Assembly (NCBI GenBank): GCA_030450535.1
Contig: JAKDIK010000115.1
Location: 1 to 7,807 of the forward strand
Direction of reading: 5' to 3'
Source: Propionibacteriaceae bacterium
Lineage (GTDB): Bacteria; Actinomycetota; Actinomycetes; Propionibacteriales; Propionibacteriaceae
Length of the DNA stretch: 7,807 bases
Below, in pieces: positions 1 to 4,891 of the stretch. The notes under the pieces are model-generated. The model had not been told where the DNA came from. It searched no databases and saw nothing but the letters and a program-made list of their open reading frames with translations. The first letter of the stretch is position 1; each line of letters starts with the position of its first letter. Both the position numbers and the translations under genes were made by a program.

Positions 1-30
1 CAGCACCGAGCCGCGCAACGAGGAGATCAT
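1..30 (-). CDS. ruvA: Probable RuvA N-terminus (partial, cut by window edge)
   Basis: Ten codons read M-I-S-S-L-R-G-S-V-L before the window ends. That is how RuvA, the Holliday-junction-binding subunit of the RuvAB branch-migration motor, usually begins (M-I-x-x-L-R-G-x-V/I). Ten residues alone are weak evidence. The call is helped by a near-consensus LexA box 21 bp upstream of the ATG, because ruv genes are classical SOS targets. No good Shine-Dalgarno precedes the ATG. A TAGGCT element ending 6 nt before it would fit a leaderless transcript. In most actinobacteria ruvC sits directly upstream of ruvA; here that place is taken by a truncated pruA. Another SOS-induced gene starting with a similar peptide is possible. 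Confidence 0.55.
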   Translation of the reverse strand, partial: MISSLRGSVL

Positions 31-36
31 CGCTTC

Positions 37-42
37 AGCCTA
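37..42 (-). promoter_or_regulatory. Possible -10 element of the ruvA-like gene
   Basis: On the minus strand TAGGCT fits the loose actinobacterial TAnnnT -10. It ends 6 nt before the ATG, which would place the transcript start on the start codon (leaderless). No convincing -35 is seen; the LexA box occupies that region. This is only a candidate. Confidence 0.3.
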
Positions 43-51
43 CGACCCGGT

Positions 52-67
52 TCGGACGTTTGTTCGA
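52..67 (-). promoter_or_regulatory. LexA (SOS) box upstream of the ruvA-like start
   Basis: Read on the minus strand this is TCGAACAAACGTCCGA. The actinobacterial/mycobacterial LexA site is TCGAAC-N4-GTTCGA, so 11 of the 12 conserved bases match; the one mismatch is C for T in the right arm. The site ends 21 bp before the ATG at position 30, the expected range for a repressor site over a promoter. Inference: LexA represses the ruvA-like gene and DNA damage releases it. Confidence 0.72.
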
Positions 68-89
68 GCGACACGCGCCGACCGCACGG

Positions 90-320
90 TCACCGCCGCG
101 ATGCCGCCCGTTCGGCGTCGGCCCACGCCCGCTGAGCGGGGGTGAGCGCCTCGCCGGAGCCCGGTCGCCGCTCGCCACCGATCCAGGCGTCCAGCGCCAC
201 CGGCGGCGCGGCGGCCAGCTCGGCGAGCCGCACCTCCAGCGCAGCGCGCTCGGCGCTGCCGGGTGCGTAGGTGAGCACAGGCTCGTTCACGGGATGGGGA
301 ACACGGGTCACGGCGTCCAT
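90..320 (-). pseudogene. pruA: Truncated pruA (1-pyrroline-5-carboxylate dehydrogenase) N-terminal remnant
   Basis: The first ~57 residues match the N-terminal extension of actinobacterial PruA, the mitochondrial-matrix-type dehydrogenase that oxidises glutamate-5-semialdehyde to glutamate in proline breakdown. Visible landmarks are the M-D-A-V-T-x-V-P start, the N-E-P motif (residues 12-14), Y-A-P-G-S-x-E-R (18-25) and the I-G-G strand near 47-49. Similarity then stops at about residue 58, and a short Ala/Arg-rich tail runs to a TGA at residue 77. Full PruA is about 540 residues, so the whole catalytic domain (NAD site, Cys and Glu) is absent. The start is well supported: ATG with GAGGA four bases before it. 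The upstream small membrane-protein gene ends only 4 bp away. It cannot be an active dehydrogenase; a deletion that joined pruA to foreign or internal sequence is the simplest reading. Translation of a 76-residue peptide is possible but no function is implied. Confidence 0.75.
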
Positions 321-324
321 GTCC

Positions 325-594
325 TCAGCCTAACCGGGAACCGACCTCCGGCTCCGCCTCCTTGATCCGCCTCGCGAGCGGGTAGTGGACCCCGGCTGTT
401 GCTCCGAAGAAGAGCAATCCCACCCAGGGGTACGGCGCTCCGAGGGGGAAGGCGAGCACCACGAGCGCAGTCAGGAGCACGCTGGTCGCAGCGATCGAAA
501 CGACGTGTGGTCGTGGCCACCAGGCGTAGGCGTACAGGGCGCCTGTGCTGGCTCCGGTGGCGAGGGCACCGAGGAGCACGAAAGCCATCTCCAT
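325..594 (-). CDS. Small hydrophobic membrane protein, 89 residues, function unknown
   Basis: The ATG at 594 is preferred over an in-frame ATG at 651 because GGAAGGA lies about 7 nt upstream of it and the longer N-terminus (Pro/Thr/Lys-rich) looks unlike the rest. The protein is three hydrophobic stretches, at roughly residues 4-25, 30-50 and 55-74, joined by very short loops (W-W-P-R-P-H near 25-30, G-A-P-Y-P-W near 52-57), with a charged tail R-R-I-K-E-A-E-P-E. This predicts a small three-helix integral membrane protein. I recognise no family. Its TGA overlaps the GAGGA ribosome site of the pruA remnant 4 bp downstream, so the two were probably one transcript, and it may have served next to the proline dehydrogenase gene before that gene was lost. 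Confidence 0.62.
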   Translation of the reverse strand: MEMAFVLLGALATGASTGALYAYAWWPRPHVVSIAATSVLLTALVVLAFPLGAPYPWVGLLFFGATAGVHYPLARRIKEAEPEVGSRLG

Positions 595-633
595 GGTTGG
601 GTCCTTCCGGGTGGGTGGGTGGACCTCAAGTCC

Positions 634-639
634 ATCATA
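634..639 (-). promoter_or_regulatory. Possible -10 element for the small membrane-protein gene
   Basis: TATGAT on the minus strand lies about 40 bp upstream of the ATG at 594. No recognisable -35 is present 16-18 bp further upstream. It is an isolated match, so weak. Confidence 0.25.
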
Positions 640-644
640 CGATC

Positions 645-705
645 TGGCCATGCTCGCGGATCGGCGTCATCGGACGTCGGCCACCAGGTCGACGACGTCC
701 CCGCC
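645..705 (-). repeat. Degraded copy of the ku 3' end
   Basis: Positions 678-705 are identical over 28 bp to 1474-1501, inside ku where they encode the G-G-D-V-V-D-L-V-A-A motif (residues 239-248). Positions 645-676 match 1354-1385, the last codons of ku plus the DNA just beyond, at about 25 of 32 bases. The two blocks keep the same order and orientation as in ku but are joined with about 88 bp missing. Read on the minus strand, the ku frame gives G-G-D-V-V-D-L-V-A-D-V-R and then TGA, so no intact protein is made. The segment fills most of the gap between the relE stop and the membrane-protein gene. It is best explained as a relic of a second ku copy or a partial duplication. Confidence 0.7.
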
Positions 706-713
706 GGCCCGTT

Positions 714-977
714 CTAGTCGTAGATCGATCTGCGGTGACCAGCGTCGAGAGCAACGATGACCAGCTGGTCGCGTTGAATGTCGAGCAGTAGGCGGTAGTC
801 GCCGACTCGGAGCCGCCACAGGCCGGCCAGAGCACCCGTGAGGGCCTTGCAGCGGGACTGGGGGTCGTCAAGGTCGGCCAATCCGTAGAGCTTCACCAGG
901 ATGCGCCGACCGACCTGCTTGTCGAGCTTGAGCAACGAACGCTCACACTCGTCGGCGAGACGTACTGCCCACGCCAT
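714..977 (-). CDS. relE: RelE/ParE-family toxin (mRNA interferase-like)
   Basis: This 87-residue protein has the RelE/ParE fold signature. An N-terminal strand and helical hairpin (residues 3-35) end in D-D-P (37-39). Then come the K-A-L-x-G motif (44-48), L-W-R-L-R-V-G-D-Y-R (53-62), the central strands L-V-I-V (72-75) and the closing G-H-R-R-x-I-Y (80-86). By comparison with E. coli RelE, Arg55, Arg57, Arg62, Arg82/83 and Tyr86 stand where the basic and tyrosine residues for ribosome-dependent mRNA cleavage lie, so it looks intact. Its ATG shares one base with the antitoxin stop (TGATG), giving tight translational coupling in the usual antitoxin-first order. The name relE follows the family; ParE-type gyrase inhibition is less likely given the full set of basic residues. 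A fragment of ku follows its stop. Confidence 0.88.
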   Translation of the reverse strand: MAWAVRLADECERSLLKLDKQVGRRILVKLYGLADLDDPQSRCKALTGALAGLWRLRVGDYRLLLDIQRDQLVIVALDAGHRRSIYD

Positions 978-1246
978 CAGATGTCGTCACGAGATTCGGT
1001 GCGCAGCTCGTCGGGATCGAAGCCCAGCTCTCGCGCGACGTCGTCGAGGGCCCGGGTTCCCTCGGTGCCTCGACGGATGGCCTCGGCACGTGCCGCCACA
1101 GCATAGGCCCACTCCAACTCGTCGAGGTGCTCCAGCACGGCCTCGCGTACATAGAACGCGGTGGGGCGGCCCGTGGTCTCACTGAGCGCGTCAAGGCGCC
1201 CCTTGATGTCATCGGGTAGACGGATACTCACCACGCTTGTAGACAT
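977..1246 (-). CDS. relB: RelB-type ribbon-helix-helix antitoxin
   Basis: The 89-residue protein begins with a DNA-binding ribbon-helix-helix: strand S-V-V-S-I-R-L-P (4-11), helix 1 D-D-I-K-G-R-L-D-A-L-S-E-T-T-G (12-26), turn R-P-T-A, and helix 2 F-Y-V-R-E-A-V-L-E-H-L-D-E-L (31-44). The remainder (45-89) is charged, helical and acidic at the end, typical of the part that wraps the toxin. The ATG at 1246 is chosen because it places the strand at the N-terminus and matches relatives. A GTG at 1264 would add only six residues and would lie within the proposed promoter. The stop overlaps the relE ATG by one base. As in other modules of this kind, the antitoxin, alone or with toxin, should repress its own promoter; a palindrome on the start codon supports this. 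Confidence 0.85.
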   Translation of the reverse strand: MSTSVVSIRLPDDIKGRLDALSETTGRPTAFYVREAVLEHLDELEWAYAVAARAEAIRRGTEGTRALDDVARELGFDPDELRTESRDDI

Positions 1247-1253
1247 GTAAACA
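1238..1253. promoter_or_regulatory. Palindromic operator for the relBE module
   Basis: TGTAGACATGTAAACA is an imperfect 16-bp palindrome of the form TGTnnACATGTnnACA (12 of 16 bases symmetric, perfect ACATGT core). It covers the antitoxin ATG and touches the last base of the proposed -10. Ribbon-helix-helix antitoxins bind short palindromes of this kind as paired dimers, so this is the likely autoregulatory site. Confidence 0.6.
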
Positions 1254-1281
1254 TCATCTCTCACCGTGACCGAATGGACAA
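1253..1281 (-). promoter_or_regulatory. Candidate relBE promoter (leaderless)
   Basis: On the minus strand TTGTCC (1276-1281) is followed after exactly 17 bp by GATGAT (1253-1258). Each matches 4 of 6 sigma-70-type consensus bases. The start of transcription expected 7 bp later falls on the A of the relB ATG, which would give a leaderless mRNA, common in actinobacteria. The placement against the operator palindrome is consistent. Confidence 0.5.
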
Positions 1282-1375
1282 GCCATCAGTTCGTTGGCCG
1301 GCATGGGTAAGTCCTCCAAGCTCTCGACAGCGGAAGCCCAGACCCAGCATTCGTGGCCCTTATCGCGACCCGGCG

Positions 1376-2215
1376 TCACCGGACGCTTGTCTTCCTTGTC
1401 TGCGTCTCGTCCGTCTCACCCCTGGTGGCCGCCTCCCGGCGCTTCTTCGCCGCCTCGACGGACGCCTTGAGCGCGGCCACCAGGTCGACGACGTCCCCGC
1501 CACCCTCCTCGGCGGGCTCGGCGGCGGGCGCGGGCGCGTCCCCGAGCTTGGCCGCGACGACCTGCTCGAGCGCCTCGCGGTAGGAGTCGGTGAACTCGCC
1601 CGGATCGTACGTAGCGGTCAGTTGGTCGATGAACATCTTCGCCATGTCCACCTCGCCCCGGGTGGCCTTGATCTCGCTGTCGGGCGCGGCGAACGAGCCG
1701 TCGCGCAGTTCGTCGGGCCACAGCAGGGTCTGCATGACGAGCAGGTCGTCGGTGGCGCGGATCAGCGCCAGCGACTCCCGCGAGCGCAGGGCCACCTTCA
1801 CCACCGCCACCTTCTTGGCCTTCTTCAGCGCCTCGCGCAGCAGCACGTACGGCTTCGCCCCGGGGCCCTCGGCCTCCAGGAAGTACGACTTGTTGTACGC
1901 CACCGGGTCGATCTCGTCGTCGGTGACGAACTGCACGATCTCGACCTGCTTCGCCGTCGGCAGGGGCAGCTCCTCGAAGTCGGCCGCCTCCAGGATCACC
2001 ATGCGGCCGTCCGCGGTCTCGTAGCCCTTGGCGATCTCGGAGTACGGGATCTCCTCGCCGCACACCTCGCAGACGCGCTTGTACTTGATGCGTCCGCCGT
2101 CGGCGGGGTGCACCTGGCGAAACGTGACGTCCTTCTCCTCGGTGGCCGAGTACAGCTTCACCGGGATCGTGACGAGGCCGAAGCTGACGGCCCCCTTCCA
2201 CAAGCTTCTGGGCAT
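1376..2215 (-). CDS. ku: Non-homologous end-joining protein Ku
   Basis: Bacterial Ku forms a homodimeric ring on double-strand break ends and recruits ligase D for end joining. The 279-residue product opens with the family's standard sequence M-P-R-S-L-W-K-G-A-V-S-F-G-L-V-x-I-P-V-K-L-Y. It carries the C-x-x-C pair (C49-E-V-C52) in the usual V-C-x-x-C-G-x-E-I setting, the L-R-E-A-L-K-K-A-K-K-V-A-V-V-K segment (126-140) and M-x-x-L-x-W-P-x-E-L (161-170). After a Pro/Ala/Glu-rich linker (226-238) comes the minimal C-terminal domain D-V-V-D-L-V-A-A-L-K-x-S (241-252) that contacts LigD, then a basic tail. The ATG at 2215 is chosen by family match and because it lies 5 bp after the preceding stop; upstream starts at 2242 or 2260 would overlap that gene. 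The ribosome site is weak (TAGG), suggesting coupled translation. No ligD lies in the window. The end of this gene is partly duplicated at 645-705. Confidence 0.96.
   Translation of the reverse strand: MPRSLWKGAVSFGLVTIPVKLYSATEEKDVTFRQVHPADGGRIKYKRVCEVCGEEIPYSEIAKGYETADGRMVILEAADFEELPLPTAKQVEIVQFVTDDEIDPVAYNKSYFLEAEGPGAKPYVLLREALKKAKKVAVVKVALRSRESLALIRATDDLLVMQTLLWPDELRDGSFAAPDSEIKATRGEVDMAKMFIDQLTATYDPGEFTDSYREALEQVVAAKLGDAPAPAAEPAEEGGGDVVDLVAALKASVEAAKKRREAATRGETDETQTRKTSVR
1474..1501 (-). repeat. Source copy of the 28-bp ku-derived direct repeat
   Basis: This stretch inside ku encodes the LigD-contact motif and is identical to 678-705. The two copies are in the same orientation about 800 bp apart, with relBE between them. 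Identity breaks at once on both sides (677/1473 and 706/1502). Confidence 0.85.
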
Positions 2216-2220
2216 GGTGC

Positions 2221-2679
2221 CTAGTGTGACAGGCGTTCCCATTCGGTGGAACCGTGCCACAGCAGCTCACCGTCGGCGAGCAGGGATGCGGTCGGCTCGG
2301 CGTCCCACGCCTGCGTCAGGCCGACCTCCCCCAGCTCCGCCCGGACGGACGCCGCTTGGGCGGCCCCGTCCGCGTCGTCGGCGAACAGACTCTGGACCTG
2401 CGACCAGCGCGTGTCGGCAATCGTGATCGCCCCGAGATCGGCCGGTGTGGCAGGCGGGCCCGCGGCGTCCGCGACCGCGACGAGGCGGACGCCGTGGCGC
2501 AGCAGTCCGGCCAGCGCCGCGATCTCCAACAGGGTGAGGTCGGCGTCCTCGTCGTCGGGCGAGGTCAGGCCGAAGGCGCTCAGGAAGGCGGGTGTCGCCG
2601 CGAAGGCGTCGCCGGAGTACGGGGTGCCGGACGCCCACGCGGCCAGATCGCCGGGGGCCAATGGGACGAACACGAGCAT
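2221..2679 (-). CDS. Conserved actinobacterial hypothetical protein, DUF6912-like
   Basis: The product has 152 residues. It starts with a strand L-V-F-V-P-L (2-7), has F-A-A-T-P-A-F (26-32), then an acidic stretch D-D-E-D-A-D-L-T-L-L-E-I-A-A-L-A-G-L-L (42-60) and a strand V-R-L-V-A-V-A-D-A (64-72). This order resembles the DUF6912 family of small actinobacterial proteins (F-V-P start, A-x-T-P, E-x-x-E-y-x-A-l block, then R-x-V-V-A-A-D). The match is from memory and the function is unknown. No signal peptide or membrane segment is visible; it should be cytoplasmic and acidic. The ATG at 2679 is preferred because the V-F-V-P strand normally starts the protein and GGGGG lies just upstream; the ATG at 2691 lies in the tandem repeat and adds four residues. 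ku begins 5 bp after its stop, so the two are probably co-transcribed. Confidence 0.72.
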   Translation of the reverse strand: MLVFVPLAPGDLAAWASGTPYSGDAFAATPAFLSAFGLTSPDDEDADLTLLEIAALAGLLRHGVRLVAVADAAGPPATPADLGAITIADTRWSQVQSLFADDADGAAQAASVRAELGEVGLTQAWDAEPTASLLADGELLWHGSTEWERLSH

Positions 2680-2690
2680 GGCCCCCAGCA

Positions 2691-2782
2691 TCGCACAGGG
2701 TCATTCGGCAACGCACAGGGTCATTCGGCATCGCACAGGGCCATTCGGCATCGCACAGGGTCATTCAGCAACGCACAGGGCC
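2691..2782. repeat. 20-bp tandem repeat array, about 4.6 copies
   Basis: Units on the plus strand follow (T/A)CGCACAGGG(T/C)CATTC(G/A)GCA and start at 2691, 2711, 2731 and 2751, with a 12-bp partial unit at 2771. Copies differ only at three positions. The array fills nearly all of the gap between the phosphatase stop (2792) and the downstream start (2679). A 20-bp period is not a multiple of three, so no repeated peptide is encoded. No strong hairpin forms within one unit and there are no unique spacers, so it is not a CRISPR array. It lies in the leader or promoter of the DUF6912-like gene and ku. Confidence 0.92.
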
Positions 2783-2791
2783 GAGAGAGTC

Positions 2792-3580
2792 CTATGCCGG
2801 CGTCTGGCCCACCCGAGGATCGTCGGCCGCATCGTCGACCGAATCCGTCACGTTGAGGACGATCACCGTCACGTTGTCCCGCCCGCCGCTGCGCAGGGCG
2901 GCGTCCACCAGCGCGGACGCCGCGGCGTCGGCGTCCGGATGGGCCGCCAACAACTCGGCGATCGTCGCATCCTCCAGCTCGGAATTGAGCCCGTCTGAGC
3001 AGACGATGAACCGCTCGCCGGGCGTCTGCGGCAGCAACCACAGGTCGACGGGTGGGTCGACCGGCATCCCGAGGCTGCGCGTGACGATGTTGCGCGCCTG
3101 GTGGGTGCGGGCCTCCTCGGGGGAGATGAGACCCTCCAGGACCAGTTCCTCGGTCTCGGAGTGGTCGATGGTGGCCCGGGAGAGTCGGCCGTCGAGCGCC
3201 CGGTAGACGCGGCTGTCGCCGACGTTGAACACCGCCCAGTGCGGCTCGCCGCCCACCCTGACCTGTGCGACGCCCGTCACGGTGGTGCCGAGGCCGCGGG
3301 CGTCCGGATTGCTGCGGCCATGGGCGAGGATGCGCCGGTTGGCCCGCGCGATGCCCGCCACCAGGTCGCCGGGATGAAGGTCGTCGCCGTGCAGGTCGCC
3401 GTCGGGGGCGTCCAACTCGCTGAGCCCCTCGATGGCGAGCCGGCTCGCGACATCGCCAGCGGCATGGCCGCCCATGCCGTCGGCGACCGCCCACAGCCGC
3501 CGGCCCGAAAAGGCGCTGTCCTCGTTCAACCGCCGGATGCGGCCGACGTCGGTGGCCTGCGCGCTCACGAACCGGAGCAT
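2792..3580 (-). CDS. PP2C-family Ser/Thr protein phosphatase
   Basis: This 262-residue soluble protein removes phosphate from Ser/Thr using two metal ions. All core PP2C motifs are present: R-x-L-N-E-D (Asp21), V-A-D-G-M-G-G-H (Asp34, Gly35), G-T-T-V (98-101), V-G-D-S-R-V-Y (120-126), D-H-S (139-141), V-T-R-S-L-G (166-171), C-S-D-G-L (Asp196) and G-G-R-D-N-V-T-V (Asp235). There is no transmembrane segment or extracellular domain, unlike actinobacterial PstP, which is anchored and encoded beside the division-linked kinases pknA/pknB. No kinase gene is near, so the substrate cannot be told from context. The ATG has a full Shine-Dalgarno, AGGAGGTGA (3590-3598), 9 bp upstream. An 84-bp gap separates it from tgt, so it may have its own promoter. 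Only about 260 residues with a short acidic tail after the last motif, so it is a single-domain enzyme. Confidence 0.94.
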   Translation of the reverse strand: MLRFVSAQATDVGRIRRLNEDSAFSGRRLWAVADGMGGHAAGDVASRLAIEGLSELDAPDGDLHGDDLHPGDLVAGIARANRRILAHGRSNPDARGLGTTVTGVAQVRVGGEPHWAVFNVGDSRVYRALDGRLSRATIDHSETEELVLEGLISPEEARTHQARNIVTRSLGMPVDPPVDLWLLPQTPGERFIVCSDGLNSELEDATIAELLAAHPDADAAASALVDAALRSGGRDNVTVIVLNVTDSVDDAADDPRVGQTPA

Positions 3581-3664
3581 GGTCGGGCGTCACCTCCTGG
3601 GTCGCCGCGTGCCGTCCATCGGGGCACTTCCCGACAGTATCAACTACCCACGGCGCACATGCGG

Positions 3665-4891
3665 TCAGCGTCGAGGTCGCAGCCAACGCCCCAGGAAGTC
3701 GTCGCGGAACTCCGCAAACTCGCCCCGCTCGATCGCCGCACGGATGGCGTCCACCAGCCGCACGGTGAACCGCTCGTTGTGGATCGTCGCGAGCGTCGAG
3801 GCCAGCATCTCCTTCGCCTTGAACAGATGGTGGAGGTACGCGCGGGTGTAGTGGGCGCAGGTGTAGCAGTCGCAGCCGTCCTCAATGGGCCAGAAGGCCC
3901 GGCGGCTGGCCGCGGTCAACAGGTTGTAGCGGCCGTCGGCGGTGTAGACCGCGGAGTTGCGGGCGACGCGGCTCGGGTTCACGCAGTCGAAGGTGTCCGC
4001 ACCGTTCTCGATGGCGGCGAAGAAATCCTCCGGCTCCGAGATGCCCAGCAGGTGCCGCGGCCGGTCGGGGCCCAGCTCGTCGGCGCACCAGCCGACGATC
4101 GTGCCCAGGTTCTCCTTCTCCAGGGCGCCACCGATGCCGAAGCCGTCGAAGCGGCGGCCGTCGACCTCCAGCTCCGCCAAGCCGCGGGACGCCTGCCGCC
4201 GCAGGTCCTCGTACTGGGCGCCCTGCACGACGCCGAACAGCGCCTGGTACGGCTTGTCGGCGCGCGCGAGGGTGAATTCGGAGTGGGCGCGCAGGCACCG
4301 CTCGGCCCACCGGTGCGTGCGGGCGACCGACGCCTCCTGGTAGGCGCGGGTGTTCTTCAGCGTGGTGAGTTCGTCGAAGGCGAAGATGACGTCGGCGCCG
4401 AGCTCGTGCTGGACGCGCATGCTCACCTCGGGCGTGAACCGATGACGGTCGCCGTTGAGGTGGCTGGTGAACGTGACGCCGTCCTCGTCGACCCGCGCGA
4501 GGCGCTCCTTGCCGTCGGCGATCACTGCGTCGTCGGCGACGCCCGCCGCGTCCATGGCCAGCACCTTGCGGAACCCGACGCCCAGGCTCATCACCTGGAA
4601 GCCACCCGAATCGGTGAAGGTGGGGCCCGGCCAGTTCATGAACGCACCGAGGCCGCCGGCGGCGTCCACGATGTCGGAGCCCGGCTGCAGGTACAGGTGA
4701 TAGGCGTTCGCGAGGACGGCCTGCGCACCGAGTTCGGCGACGGACTCGGGCAGGACGGCCTTCACCGTGGCCTTGGTGCCGACGACGATGAACGCCGGCG
4801 TCCGGATCTCGCCGTGGGGCGTGGCGATCACGCCGGTGCGGCCGCGTCCCCCGGAGAGTTGGACGCCGGGTGTGAAGGAGAAGCCGCTCAC
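3665..4891 (-). CDS. tgt: tRNA-guanine transglycosylase
   Basis: Tgt swaps guanine-34 in GUN anticodons for a 7-deazaguanine base on the path to queuosine. The 408-residue protein has T-D-S-G-G-F-Q (general base Asp94), F-D-E-L (the F-D-E-C region), F-G-V-V-Q-G, G-G-A-L-E-K-E, T-F-D-C-V-N-P-S-R (nucleophile Asp302), and the zinc site Cys340, Cys342, Cys345 and His371 with the expected 26-residue step from the last Cys to His. Compared with ordinary bacterial Tgt (about 375 residues) it carries about 24 extra residues (roughly 110-134) between the D-S-G-G-F-Q-V-M-S-L segment and G-V-T-F. The start is GTG, overlapping the rsmE TGA as GTGA, with AAGG just upstream. No queuosine-synthesis genes are in view, so the source of the base (made or salvaged) is open. 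Confidence 0.95.
   Translation of the reverse strand: MSGFSFTPGVQLSGGRGRTGVIATPHGEIRTPAFIVVGTKATVKAVLPESVAELGAQAVLANAYHLYLQPGSDIVDAAGGLGAFMNWPGPTFTDSGGFQVMSLGVGFRKVLAMDAAGVADDAVIADGKERLARVDEDGVTFTSHLNGDRHRFTPEVSMRVQHELGADVIFAFDELTTLKNTRAYQEASVARTHRWAERCLRAHSEFTLARADKPYQALFGVVQGAQYEDLRRQASRGLAELEVDGRRFDGFGIGGALEKENLGTIVGWCADELGPDRPRHLLGISEPEDFFAAIENGADTFDCVNPSRVARNSAVYTADGRYNLLTAASRRAFWPIEDGCDCYTCAHYTRAYLHHLFKAKEMLASTLATIHNERFTVRLVDAIRAAIERGEFAEFRDDFLGRWLRPRR

Noticed and set aside
595..651. Longer N-terminus for the small membrane protein from the ATG at 651
   Set aside because: The added residues are hydrophilic and the start at 594 has a clear GGAAGGA ribosome site; the ATG at 651 also falls in the ku-derived repeat.
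1274..2224. Long plus-strand open frame opposite ku
   Set aside because: It is a GC-rich shadow of ku, rich in Leu/Arg/His/Gly runs, with no recognisable motif, while the minus strand encodes an unmistakable Ku.
2721..2764. Short repeated peptides readable through the 20-bp array
   Set aside because: The period is not a multiple of three, so the reading frame changes every unit; the open frames are accidental.
2691..2782. CRISPR array
   Set aside because: The 20-bp units are head to tail without unique spacers, and no cas genes are present.
2778..2810. Terminator hairpin at the end of the phosphatase gene (GGGCC with GGCCC)
   Set aside because: The stem is only 5 bp with a loop over 20 bases and no U-tract; it also overlaps the coding end.
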